Shown here one piece after another: positions 43,566-54,500 of a stretch of 64,000 bases of DNA. Each line of letters starts with the position of its first letter. Within the stretch, counting starts at the first letter, position 1. The translations under genes and the position numbers were made by a program. A model generated the notes under the pieces. That model saw only the letters and a program-made list of their open reading frames with translations, did not search any database and was not told the origin of the DNA. The stretch is from Polyodon spathula (lineage: Eukaryota > Chordata > Actinopteri > Acipenseriformes > Polyodontidae), in contig NC_054543.1 in assembly GCF_017654505.1 (NCBI RefSeq), positions 26,476,747 to 26,540,746 on the forward strand, in the 5' to 3' direction.

Positions 43566-44055
43566 CAATGTTATGTTTGGTTGGAAAAAAGTTATTATGT
43601 CAAAAAGGGTATTGGAGGCATTAAGACCCTGGGGAGCATACTGATGTCAGGAATTATCTCCAATCTAGCTTAATTGTTTAATTGTGTAATTGGCTGGCAG
43701 TTAAAAGTGGTAAGGTTGAGAAGGTAGGGGGAAGGGAAACACGAGAAGGACTTGCTGAGAGTCTGAGTGTATTTGGTTGTGTACAAAGAAACAAAAGTAA
43801 GAGGAAAAAAAAAAGTTACCTCTGTGTGTAATTCAGGGTAAATGGGAGTAGCCTGTCCCCGTTTAGAGAAGGTCATCTTAACTGTTTAATTAGACCCTAA
43901 AAAGGGTTTAGGCTTTTCTTTTGTTTTTGTTTGCACCAACGGTGCAGTAGTTTTATTTTCAAATAAAGCCACGCCCAGTACTTCATTCTAAGAACTGTTT
44001 TGCTTTGAATTATTTTTATATATAAGGTCATTATCCAGAAAGACGGCAGCACAAA
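43566..44055. repeat. Possible solo LTR-like repeat, unclassified
   Basis: Contains AATAAAGCCACGCCCAGTAC near 43962 and CT-rich/AG-rich stretches resembling an LTR with a polyadenylation signal. No partner copy, so this is weak. Confidence 0.3.
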
Positions 44056-44091
44056 TATATAATCTATATATAGATATAGATATATAATATA

Positions 44092-44132
<41 letters not shown>

Positions 44133-44135
44133 ATA

Positions 44136-44178
<43 letters not shown>

Positions 44179-44215
44179 AATATCTATCTATATATCTATA
44201 GAAGTTGATATTTTA
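44056..44215. repeat. (TA)n and (ATCT)n compound microsatellite
   Basis: TA units at 44095-44130 followed by about ten ATCT units at 44131-44176. Confidence 0.95.
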
Positions 44216-44261
44216 TAATCAACCTACGTGGTGGTTCTGGGGCACGGATAGTATATTAACA

Positions 44262-45013
44262 TAAGAACATAAGAAAGTTTACAAACGAGAGGAGGCCATT
44301 CGGCCCATCTTGCTCGTTTGGTTGTTAGTAGCTTATTGATCCCAAAATCTCATCAAGCAGCTTCTTGAAGGATCCCAGGGTGTCAGCTTCAACAACATTA
44401 CTGGGGAGTTGATTCCAGACCCTCACAATTCTCTGTGTAAAAAAGTGACTCCTATTTTCTGTTCTGAATGCCCCTTTTTCTAAACTCCATTTGTGACCCC
44501 TGGTCCTTGTTTCTTTTTTCAGGCTGAAAAAGTCCCTTGCGTCGACACTGTCATACCTTTTAGAATTTTGAATGCTTGAATTAGGTCGCCACGTAGTCTT
44601 CTTTGTTCAAGACTGAACAGATTCAATTCTTTTAGCCTGTCTGCATATGACATGCCTTTTAAGCCCGGAATAATTCTGGTCGCTCTTCTTTGCACTCTTT
44701 CTAGAGCAGCAATATCTTTTTTATAGCGAGGTGACCAGAACTGCAACAATATTCAAGATGATCTTACATGCATTGTACAGTTTTAACATTACTTCCCTTG
44801 TTTAAATTCAAACTTTTCACAATGCATCCGAGTATCTTGTTAGCCTTTTTTATAGCTTCCCCACATTGTCTAGATGAAGACATTTCTGAGTCAACAAAAA
44901 CTCCTAGGTCTTTTTCATAGATTCCTTCTCCAATTTCAATATCTCCCATATGATATTTATAATGTACATTTTTATTTCCTGCGTGCAGTACCTTACACTT
45001 TTCTCTATTAAAT
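44262..45013 (-). mobile_element. CR1-like LINE copy H, 5' truncated
   Basis: Tail and 3' UTR at 44262-44335, then ORF2 C-terminus (44519-44749, [20 protein letters not shown]) and the region after block C (44764-44949, IGEGIYEKDLGVFVDSEMSS). Several small deletions (near 44551, 44745-44775) break the frame. It ends at 45013 within VLHAGNK/TFNREKC, where Tc1 sequence starts. Confidence 0.93.
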
Positions 45014-45770
45014 GTAGTAGAACAACATCCAGGGATCTGCAGGCCTCTCTCCCCTCAGCTATGGTCAGTGTTCATGACTGCACCATCAGAAAGACACTGG
45101 GCAAAAATGGGATTCATGGCAGAGTGGCAAGCCGGAAACCACTGCTCCCTAAGAAGAACATGAATGCTTGTCTCAAGTTTGCCAAAAAGCACCTGGATAA
45201 TCGTCAAGAGTTCTGGAACAATGTTCTATGGACAGATGAGTCAAAGTGGAACTTTTTGGTCAACATGGGCCCTGATATATCTGGCGAAAACCAAACACTG
45301 CATTCCACAGTCAAGCATGATGGTGGTAGTGTCATGATTTGGGGATGCTTTGGACCTGGCTGACTTGTCATCATTGAAGGAACCATGTATCCTGCTCTGT
45401 ATCAGAGACTTCTACAGGAAAATGTCGGGCCATCAGTCTGTGAGCTGAAGCTGAAGCACAGTTGGGTCATGCAGCAAGATAATGATCCGAAACACACAAG
45501 CAAGTCTACATCAGACTGATTGAAGAACAAGAAATTTAAAGTTTTGGAATGGCCTAGTCAAAGTCCAGACCTAAACCCCATTGAGATGTTGTGGCAGGAC
45601 CTGAAACAAGCAGTTTATGCTTGAAAACCCACAAATGTCATTGAATTGAAGCAGTTCTGCATGAAGGAGTGGGCCAAAATTCCTCCACAACACTGTGAGA
45701 GACTGAGCAATAACTACAGGAAGCGTATGGTTGCAGTTATGGCTGCTAAAGGTGGCGTAAGCAGTTATTG
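45014..45770 (+). pseudogene. Tc1-like DD34E transposase
   Basis: Reads TTSRDLQASL, VHDCTIRKTLGKNGIHGRVA, then VLWTDESKWNFLVN (first Asp), GGSVMIWGCFGPG followed by TGA at 45361, QQDNDPKHTSKS (second Asp), [20 protein letters not shown] (Glu) and CERLSNNYRKRM. Several stops. A frame starting at 44950 that joins LINE H to this transposase is accidental. Confidence 0.9.
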
Positions 45771-45965
45771 AGTCTAATGGGGGCGATTACTTTTTCACAA
45801 GGGGGCATTGAGTGTTTCATAACTTACTTTAATAAATAAATGAAATAAGTATCAAAATGTTGTGTTACTTGTTCACTCAGGGTCACTTTTATCTAATATT
45901 AGATTTTGGTTGAAGATCTGATCAGTGTCAAAAATATGCAAAAATGCAGAAAATCAGACAGGGGG
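45014..45965 (+). mobile_element. Tc1-like transposon, 5' truncated
   Basis: Begins inside the transposase DNA-binding domain at the LINE H junction and runs through the 3' non-coding end to AAAATCAGACAGGGGG. The last 300 bp are shared with 16843-17153. Confidence 0.88.
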
Positions 45966-46693
45966 TAAATAATTTATAAATATATATATATAAAATTTAA
46001 TACAGCAGGGAAATGGTCGGATTTATACACGTTTTGTTTAATTTAAGTATACACGTTTTGTTTAATTTAAGTGTATTTTATTATTGTTTGTTTATTGTTT
46101 AATTATCACCTGCACCTGGTAAGTATTTCAAATTAGTGCCAGGTGCAGGGTTTAAAAAGTGTGCAGTCAGTCTGCTCGGGGTGCAGTGTGTGCAATCGTT
46201 AAAGAAAAAAAAAAGGTAGTGTGAGACCTTTCGCGTGTTCTAGTGTGTTTTTGTTTTATGACAGGGAAAGAGCTTAAGCTGTCCTGTGTTAGTTAAGGCA
46301 GTTATTTAGTTTAGTTAGTGCTCCAAGAGCTAGGTGTTTGTTTTTGTTTCTGTTTATTTTGTGTTTATTAAAAATAGCGTGTCAGCAAGTCTCTGGGTCC
46401 TGGGTCTGCTTTTAAAGGGGCAACGAACCGTGGAGAGGTGCAGTTCGTTTTACAATATATATATATATTCCTTCACTTTGAATGCTGTTCACAATTAACA
46501 CAGATAATGCGCTTCTCCACGCCACCTTTCTGCACAGGGCACAGCTCAAAAGTTTTATTTTTAATTATTGCACTTGCCAACCTGGCATTGGCATTTCTTG
46601 CGGCTCTCAAATGGGGTTGCCAGCTTCAGCTGTGGGTACATGCTTAGCAGTCTCCCTCTGTTCCAAATGCTTCTTGCTAAGTTCCTGTGCTAA
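45966..46693. other. Unassigned, possible LTR-like repeat
   Basis: A 24-bp direct duplication (TATACACGTTTTGTTTAATT) lies at 46024-46071. The segment 46100-46410 (GTTTAAAAAGTGTGCAGTC, then TTTATTAAAAATAGCG) has the style of an LTR with a late polyadenylation signal, but no partner exists. Confidence 0.35.
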
Positions 46694-46904
46694 CGTTATT
46701 ACCATAACCCTGGTTCCTTGAAAAAGGAATGACAACCATTACAATCACTGAGCATATCACTGAGCATATATACAAAAGCTGTCCTATCAGGGCCCTGCTG
46801 TGAAGGGGAAGTCCCTCCCACCTCCTGTTGAAGAGAGACATCCTCACAGTAGCACATCTCCATTTTCTTTCGAAAACAGAGGTCAGCTGGGAACATGACC
46901 TCAA

Positions 46905-46990
46905 AGGGTAATGGTTGTCATTCTCTTTTCAGGGAACCAAGGTTATAGTAATAACCTAATGTTCCCTTTCATTTCGAATGACAACCATTA
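46905..46990. repeat. Internal complementary region of DIRS B
   Basis: Palindrome: GGGTAATGGTTGTCATTCTC and TTTTCAGGGAACC, a centre with AAGGTTATAGTAATAACC, then GTTCCCTTTCATTTCGAATG and ACAACCATTACC. It matches both outer ends of the element. Confidence 0.83.
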
Positions 46991-46999
46991 CCGAATGGG

Positions 47000-47625
47000 A
47001 AAGCTGTACCAAAGCTGTCATGGCTCCAGATTACCGACAGTACAGCCCCACGGTGATAGCATCAGAGCCCACATGAAGCCTAAGGGCATGGCGCCTGAAA
47101 AACTCTAGAGCCCGGAGAGGGTCTCGTTCGGTTTGTAACATCAAGGCGGTAAAAACACACAAATGTCTGACTACCTGTCCATGTAGCAGCATTGCATAAC
47201 TCATCTAAGAAGGCACCATGAAGGAAAACCCACGAAGTTGCCTGGCCCCTGGTAGAATGGGCCGTAATGTCCCCCGGATGGATTTGTTCTTAATGTTACC
47301 CGCTAGTCACTTCCAGTGAAAGCCATACATGTGTTATCAATGGACAGCGCATGAAGCTCGCTTACTCGTCTGGCAGACGTAATGGCTATTAAAAATGTCA
47401 CTTTCAATGAAACACAGCACAGTTCTTCTGACGCAATGGGCTCAAATGGGGAACCCATAAGGGCCCACAGTACCAGTTCTAGATCCCACCTGGGGACCAC
47501 ACTTTTCAAGAGAGGACGAAGCCTCCGAGCCTCTTTAAGAAATTTCACTGCCAAAAAATGTGCCCCAGGGGATACAGAGTCAATTTTGTCATGGCACACT
47601 GCTATTGCTGCCAGGTATACAGTAC
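47000..47625 (-). pseudogene. DIRS B tyrosine recombinase, C-terminal part
   Basis: After the Tc1 junction the minus strand reads YLAAIAVCHDKIDSVSPGAH, FLAVKFLKEARRLRPLLKSV, PFEPIASEELCCVSLKVTFL and ITSARRVSELHALS (catalytic Arg block). In another frame follow ITAHSTRGQATSWVF (His-x-x-Arg) and SQTFVCFYRLDVTNRT (Tyr nucleophile). The catalytic residues are kept but frames are broken near 47300. Confidence 0.86.
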
Positions 47626-48503
47626 CAGTCAAAAGTTTGAGTACACTTGCTGGAAACTAGTTTTTTTTTTCATAATTGACAATGTTTTACGTTGTATATG
47701 TTTCTGTAAATACTTGAAAATGAAAACACATGTTAAAATATACAAAACAAAACATAAGGAGTATCAAAGCAATATTCAAGAAAATTTAAAATTGTCTCTA
47801 AATCTTGGATTCCTCAAAATAGCCACGCTTTGCCTTAATAACAGCTTCATAAACACGGGGCATTTGGTTAACAAGTTTCAGCAGGAAATTAGCAATTCCC
47901 AGAGATGTAGGGCACTTGTGGGTTGCTTTGCTTCGACTCTTCTGTCCAGTTCGTCCCAACAAGTTCTATGGGATTGAGGTCTGGAGACTGGGTAGGCCAG
48001 GTCATTAGATTGAGTTGTCCTTCACTTTCCTTCTTCACCAGATAGTTCTTGCACAACTTTGAGTTGTGTTTCGGGTCATTATCTTGCTGAAGAATGAAGG
48101 ACTGCCCAACTAGCTGTAATCCTGATGGAATGGCATGTCTCTGAAGTATGCTATGATAGCCATGCTGGTTGAGCTTGCCATGGACTTGGTAAAGATCACC
48201 AACACTGTCACCAGCAAAGCAACCTCAGACCATGACACTGCCTCTTCCATGCTTGACAGTGGGAACCACACATGCAGAACTCATGCACTCACCCTTTCTG
48301 CATCTTACAAATACTCAGCGGTTGGACCCAAATATTTCAAATTTGGACTCATCGGTCCATAAGACCGACTTCCACTCCTCAAACGTCCAGTTTCTGTGTT
48401 TTTTGGCCCAGGCAAGTCTCTTCCTCTTATTCTGAACTCTTAACAATGGTTTCTTTGCAGCAATTCTTCCAGATAGGCCAGCTTCATGCAATCTCCTCTG
48501 AAC

Positions 48504-50927
48504 AGTTAAGAACATAAGAATATAAGAAAGTTTACAAACGAGAGGAGGCCATTCGGCCCATCTTGCTCGTTTGGTTGTTAGTAGCTTATTGATCCCAAAA
48601 TCTCATCAAGCAGCTTCTTGAAGGATCCCAGGGTGTCAGCTTCAACAACATTACTGGGGAGTTGATTCCAGACCCTCACAAGTCTCTGTGTAAAAAAGTG
48701 TCTCCTATTTTCTGTTCTGAATGCCCCTTTTTCTAAACTCCATTTGTGACCCCTGGTCCTTGTTTCTTTTTTCAGGCTGAAAAAGTCCCTTGCGTCGACA
48801 CTGTCAATACCTTTTAGAATTTTGAATGCTTGAATTAGGTCGCCACGTAGTCTTCTTTGTTCAAGACTGAACAAATTCAATTCTTTTAGCCTGTCTGCAT
48901 ATGACATGCCTTTTAAGCCCGGAATAATTCTGGTCGCTCTTCTTTGCACTCTTTCTAGAGCAGCAATATCTTTTTTATAGCGAGGTGACCAGAACTGAAC
49001 ACAATATTCAAGATGAGGTCTTACTAGTGCATTGTACAGTTTTAACATTACTTCCCTTGATTTAAATTCAACACTTTTCACAATGTATCCGAGCATCTTG
49101 TTAGCCTTTTTTATAGCTTCCCCACATTGTCTAGATGAAGACATTTCTGAGTCAACAAAAACTCCTAGGTCTTTTTCATAGATTCCTTCTCCAATTTCAA
49201 TATCTCCCATATGATATTTATAATGTACATTTTTATTTCCTGCGTGCAGTACCTTACACTTTTCTCTATTAAATGTCATTTGCCATGTGTCTGCCCAGTT
49301 CTGAATCTTGTCTAGATCATTTTGAATGACCTTTGCTGCTGCAACAGTGTTTGCCACTCCTCCTACTTTTGTGTCGTCTGCAAATTTAACAAGTTTGCTT
49401 ACTATACCAGAATCTAAATCATTAATGTAGATTAGGAATAGCAGAGGACCTAATACTGATCCCTGTGGTACACCGCTGGTTACCACACTCCATTCTGAGG
49501 TTTTTCCTCTAATCAGTACTTTCTGTTTTCTACATGTTAACCACTCCCTAATCCATGTACATGTGTTTCCTTGAATCCCAACTGCGTTCAGTTTGAGAAT
49601 TAATCTTTTGTGCAGGACTTTGTCAAAAGCTTTCTGGAAATCTAAATAAACCATGTCATATGCTTTGCAATTATCCATTATCGATGTTGCATCCTCAAAA
49701 AAATCAAGCAAGTTAGTTAGGCACGATCTCCCTTTCCTAAAACCATGTTGACTGTCTCCCAGTACCCTGTTACCATATAGGTAATTTTCCATTTTGGATC
49801 TTATTATAGTTTCCATAAGTTTGCATATAATAGAAGTCAGGCTTACTGGTCTGTAGTTACCTGGTTTAGTTTTGTTTCCCTTTTTGTGGATCGGTATTAC
49901 GTTTGCAATTTTCCAGTCTGTCGGTACCACCCCTGTGTCAAGAGACTGCTGCATGATCTTGGTTAGCGGTTTGTAAATTACTTCTTTCATTTCTTTGAGT
50001 ACTACTGGGAGGATCTCATCCGGCCCAGGGGATTTGTTTATTTTAAGAGCTCCTAGTCCCTTTAACACTTCTGCCTCAGTTATGCTAAAGTTATTTAAAA
50101 CTGGATAGGAACTGGATGACATGTGGGGCATGTTGTCAGTATCTTCCTTTGTAAAAACTTGTGAAAAGTAATCATTTAACATATTTGCTATTTTTTTTTC
50201 TTCCTCTACGATTTTGCCATTTGTATCTCTTAAACATTTAATCTCCTCTTTGAATGTTCTCTTGCTGTTGAAATATTGGAAAAACATTTTGGAATTGGTT
50301 TTAGCTCCCTTAGCAATGTTTATTTCTATTTCTCTCTTGGCCTTTCTAACTTCCTTTTTGACTTGCGTTTGCAGTTCTGTGTACTCTTTCTGCGTACTTT
50401 CTTTTTGGTCCTTTTTTAATGCTCTGTAAAGTGCCTTTTTTCGCTGAATATTTTTTTTAATTGATCTATTAAACCATTTTGGCAATTTAGTTTTACATTT
50501 AGATTTGTCTACTTTAGGGATATAATTATTTTGCGCCTCCAGTACTACATTTTTTAAGAACAACCATCCTTCTTCTGTGGGTGTTTTTCTATTTTACTCC
50601 AATCTACTTCTGTTAGTCTCTGTTTCATACCTTCATAGTTTGCTTTTCTAAAATTGTAAACCTTAGCTTTAGTCATTACTTTTGGGGATTTAATAAACAC
50701 TTCAAATGAGACCATGTTGTGGTCTGAGTTTGCCAGTGGTTCTCTGACCTCTGTTTTAGTTATTTATCTTTGTTATTTGAAAAGACTAAATCAAGGCATG
50801 CCTCCCCTCTAGTGGGTGCCTTTACAAATTGTGTTAGGAAGCAGTCATTTGTCATTTCCACCATTTCTATTTCATCCTTCGCGCTACCCACCGGGTTTTC
50901 CCATTTTATTTGGGGGAAGTTGAATGG
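48504..50927 (-). mobile_element. CR1-like LINE copy I inserted in the Tc1 transposase
   Basis: Tail AAGAACATAAGAATATAAG at 48507-48525; 5' truncated at about 50924 in the endonuclease (FPQIKWENPVG). AGTT on both sides (48500-48503 and 50928-50931) is a likely short target duplication. The reverse transcriptase frame is intact for 661 codons; an upstream endonuclease fragment is out of frame. Confidence 0.94.
48578..50563 (-). pseudogene. CR1 ORF2 reverse transcriptase and C-terminal domain, open
   Basis: 661 open codons starting on a non-ATG codon in the linker (LKNVVLEAQNNYIPKVDKSK). RT blocks are complete: NKSPGPDEILPVVLK, YRPVSLTSIICKLMETIIRS, YLDFQKAFDKVLHKR (block A, first Asp near residue 308), [20 protein letters not shown] (block B), KFADDTK (block C near 393). 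It differs from copy C at only about ten residues. It lacks most of the endonuclease, so it cannot retrotranspose alone. Classed as pseudogene because ORF2 is truncated. Confidence 0.93.
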
Positions 50928-51676
50928 AGTTGATGTTGAAACATCTGTACTTCTAGTAGCATTTAGCTGAGCTTGTATTTCAGGGGCAGTTAATCACCAG
51001 TTCTGCAGACTTGTGACTCGAATTAACTTGTTCTCTGATTCTGAGGTCACCCTTGGCCTGCATAACCTTGTTTGGTCCTCATGAGAGCCAATTTCTTCAA
51101 ATCATTTGATGGTCTTGGCCACAGCAGTTACAGACACTTGCTCTTGAGATTTGTCTTAAAGACCTTCATTTCTTAAAGTAATACAGACTTTTTTCATGGC
51201 TTAATTGAGCGTATTTTGTCATTTTCTGCTCCCTTACATTCAGGAATGACAAACTGGTGCCTATGCTACCTATATTTATAGTAATCATGGACCCTCACCT
51301 GTTAACAGTAATTGGTGACAAAAGGTTAATTAGGTAACATGCTAGTTAACTCAGAGAACATCTAACAAAGACACTTTTATACTTAGGCCAGTGTTCTAAC
51401 ATCGTGTTATACACATTTCAGACTTTTAACTGACTTGGGCTTCAGACTGAAATTCCCTTTGCTTTGGGTGACCATTTCATTGCAATGGACAACATTTACA
51501 TTTTCATTTAAAAATTAAATTTTTGAATGCAATTTACTTATGGTTATCAGCTTATATAAGTACACATATCATATAATGAAATAATAAGTGTTTACAGACA
51601 AGTTTATACAGTTAAAAGTATAATCATGAAAAACCTGGTTTCAAGCAGGTGTACTCAACTTTTGAGTGGTACTGTA

Positions 51677-52040
51677 CCCTCAAAGTGGACGCTGATTTTC
51701 CTGCATCAAACCAGTGTTGTAAGAATGTTAATATCGTCTCAATCAGACAAGTCACTGGATCGTGACCTCTCCCGTTCCAGACCGCTCCCCAGCCCAACCC
51801 AGGCTCTAGGCATCTGTAGTGCTCACTTTCCTTCCGTGAGGGGATCCGAGGGGAGATCAGAGGCGCAGATTGCTGGGACGGAGCCATCACTCCAGTGTCT
51901 TCCGGCATTGTCTGGACACTCACACCAGCCGGTACCAATCTCGGACCGGGGGCACCTTGAGCGTATTCACCCAGGCTTGAAGTGGGCACATTCTCAGCAG
52001 CCCTAGTGGAATGATTCTCAAAGGGGCTGCCATCAGCCAC
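51677..52040 (-). pseudogene. DIRS B tyrosine recombinase, N-terminal part
   Basis: Reads WNGRGHDPVTCLIETILTFL and QHWFDAGKSASTLRV, matching GGHDPISCPMAVILQFLQKL and DEGKYPSTLKV of DIRS A. It stops exactly at the Tc1 end; the next residues YLAAIAVCHD are on the far side at 47600. Upstream, a short segment (51920-52040) is what is left between RT and recombinase. Confidence 0.85.
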
Positions 52041-52540
52041 AACAATCTTTGATATATTTTATGCATTGCCTTGAAAGGCGAAGCGCAGATATTTTCTATG
52101 CGCGGGACAGATCGGGCTGTGAAAATAGGCGTCTTGCAGGTCGATCGATGTGAACCAGTCACCCGGTTGGATGGACTGGAGGATACGCTGTGCTATCAAC
52201 ATGTTGAACTTCCTTTGTTTAAGGAACAAGTTGAGGACCCTGACGTCCATAATTGGTCTGAAACCACCGTCCCTTTTGGGCACCAGGAAGTACCTGGAGT
52301 AAAAGCCACTGAGGGCATCCCTTGGACTTACCAAGTGTACAGCGTTCTTCCTTTGAAGATTGGCGATCTCCTGTTGAAGGAGTATCGCCCTTGCTAGTTC
52401 AACAGTGGTGAGGAGCACACCCTTGAAGGGTGGCGGACCATGTGGAATTGTAGAGTCTATCTGTGTCTCATAGTCGATAGCACCCAGGAGTCCTGGGTGC
52501 AGCCTTGCCATGGGTCGTTGCCATTGGTCAGTCCAGTTGT

Positions 52541-52575
<35 letters not shown>

Positions 52576-52610
52576 GGGTGGCAGCTGGGGTCCCTCAGAG
52601 GCGGCCTCAC
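52041..52610 (-). pseudogene. DIRS B reverse transcriptase, N-terminal half
   Basis: Contains GVLLTTVELARAILLQQEIA, GFYSRYFLVPKRDGGFRPIM, DVRVLNLFLKQRKFNMLIAQ and DWFTSIDLQDAYFHSPICPA followed by HRKYLRFAF: fingers and block A with the catalytic Asp. Then the sequence jumps, so blocks B to E, including the DD pair, and RNase H are deleted. Confidence 0.87.
52541..52574 (+). repeat. (G)34 homopolymer
   Basis: Thirty-four consecutive G, between gag and RT of DIRS B. On the coding strand it encodes poly-Pro. Such a run can form G-quadruplexes and is prone to length errors. Confidence 0.95.
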
Positions 52611-52699
52611 TTGGGCTTGGGAAGGGGCGGGTCTTTCTTAGGCCCTGGCCTCGGTCTCCAGCTGGATAACTAGTTACCCTTGGCCTGCTGTGGTCCTCT

Positions 52700-54060
52700 G
52701 CCGCTGCCTCTGCCTGCTTGCACTCTGGGGTGGAGGGTGGTGTTCAGACCCTTTTACCCCAGGAGGCTGCACATGCCACCTTGGGCGCTGACTGTAAGCC
52801 GGAAGGCGCGAAAACTTTGAGGCGACCTCCATGGCCTTGTGGGACCTCTCAGGCTCACATCAATGGTCTCCCCGAAAGTCTGTGCCGGTGTAATGGGGCA
52901 CCTAGCAGAGCCAACTTCTCGGTCTCCATGACCTTAGCTCGCATCAGCCAAAAATGCTGACGAGAGGTCACCATCACAGCCAGCGATCTCCCTGATGCCT
53001 GACCTACTCCCCTGTTAGGTCAGTCATTGCCTTAGCTCCCGCCTGGAGGTCCCCAGTGTCTGCCTCTGTGGCTCTGTCCTGCAGCCTCTCCGCCAACTGG
53101 TTCTGGTAAAGTACCAGTATGGCCATTGTGTTCGCTGCTCACACAGACGGAGCTGCCAATGTGTATCCCTTCTTCAGCATCGCGTCCATTGTCCTGCAAG
53201 GCTTTGACGGGCAGGTTGGGTCCTTATCCCCTTGGTGAAGGTGGAACTTTGCACCAACACCGTAATCGTGTCCCCGATGGGGAATGCGCCTAGGCCCGCT
53301 TCTTGGGCTCCTGCAGTCAAAATCAGAGACTGTGCTGTTCTGGAGGCTGAGGGTGCAGATGCTGGGTTGCCCCAGGAAGAGCGCACCAAATCCAGGATGT
53401 CCTGGCATAAGGGGAGGGCATGCTGTGGGTGCCCTATCTGCTAGAGGAAGTGGAGGAATGAGACTGTGGGGGCTGAGGCTGCCCAGTGGTAGGGGGCAGC
53501 CTGCCCTGAGACTTCAGTAGGGTCTCCACCAAAGTCTGCTGGGCCCTTACAGTCTCCGCCAGCTCTGCGAAGCGCCACTCGGCCGAGCTTGGGCACCTTC
53601 AAGACGACCGAGATGGTGATCGTCTGCGCCTGCGTGGGGAAGGGGAGCAGTGCCTGCATGGCGAACTCCTGTGCCTTGGGGAAGGGAAGAGGTGCCTGCA
53701 TGCGACTGTCTGTCCCCTGTTGAGCGTCCCCTCAAGTGGTATCTGTGCCTCTGTACCGTGGGGAGAGTTCGCTGCGACCAGTTACATGCGGGGGGGGGGG
53801 GGGGGTCCTGGCTGACCTCTGCGGAGGCTCTTGGACTTCTGATCTCATTCTCCCATTGCTTGAGCAGTGAGACTCTGTTGGTGATAGGGCTGCTCTCTGT
53901 CGTTTAGTTCTCCTGGAGCTCACCTGCCAGTGCTTTGGTCGCGTGCTCTGTCCCTAGGCACCTGGAGCAGGATCGGTGCTCGTTCCGGCCTGTGCAGTTT
54001 CGCTGCACACTGGTCACACTGGTGAAAACAAGCGGAGGACCTAGTCGACTGGACCGACAT
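52700..54060 (-). pseudogene. DIRS B gag, decayed
   Basis: The start ATG at 54058-54060 gives MSVQSTRSSACFHQCDQCAA, then in a second frame a CxxC...EHATKAL block, the zinc-finger head shared with DIRS A and C. Further down KDPTCPSKPCRTMDAMLKKG (53139-53408) matches KDPACPNKQCRTTEVHLKKG of DIRS A. Multiple frameshifts, plus a (G)16 run at 53790-53805. Confidence 0.77.
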
Positions 54061-54099
54061 GTTTTGCAGGTTTTTTTAAGCTGCTGCGCCCGATGAGCA

Positions 54100-54500
54100 G
54101 CCTGCAGACACTTTTAAAATGATTCACCAGTGCCGAATCAGTCGGTGCTGGGATCAGTGTCGAGACGTGAGCGGTTGATGCCGAGGTCAATGCCGACGTG
54201 TAGCACAGTCAGTGTCGGGCTGTAGACGGTCTCAAAGCTATTCCCTGGTACCGAAACAATTGGTACCAGGTTTGACGTTGAAAAGAGCGCTGTCGTTGCC
54301 AAGTCAGTTGGCTCCGAGGTCGATGCCAACGTGTAGCTCGGTCGGCGCCGGGCTGTAGGCGGTGCCAAAGATTACACCGGTGGCGAGTCAATCGGGACCG
54401 GCTAGGTGCTGTTTACTCAACTTCACGTTCGGCGGGAAAAATCGCGGTCAATGCCGGGGTATGCAGCCGATTCAACCACCGTGGTCGCCGAGGGCAAGTG
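54100..54500. repeat. Low-complexity leader of DIRS B
   Basis: Degenerate repeats such as GTCGGTGCTGGG, GATGCCGAGGTCAATGCCGA and CGACGTGTAGC, GC-rich, between the left terminal repeat and gag. The same position in DIRS A is filled with a GCGTCGA repeat. Confidence 0.7.

Larger units (their letters stand above)
47625..51676 (-). mobile_element. Tc1-like transposon inside DIRS B, itself carrying LINE I
   Basis: Inverted ends: left CAGTACCAGTCAAAAGTTTG and right, read inward, CAGTACCACTCAAAAGTTG, both flanked by TA. Left half 47627-48503 and right half 50928-51674. Transposase pieces on the minus strand: N-terminal LTAPEIQAQLNATRSTDVST (right half) and RRLHEAGLSGRIAAKKPLLR, then SVLWTDESKFEIFGSN (left half, 48315-48515, first catalytic Asp). 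Decayed downstream. LINE I splits it between these parts. Confidence 0.9.

Noticed and set aside
44950..45363. A 137-codon frame joining two sequences, possible fusion gene
   Set aside because: The first 20 codons are antisense LINE sequence, the rest Tc1 transposase; the junction at 45013 is a transposon boundary.
52440..52673. Frame with a poly-Gly run
   Set aside because: Product of the (G)34 homopolymer, antisense to the DIRS B coding region.
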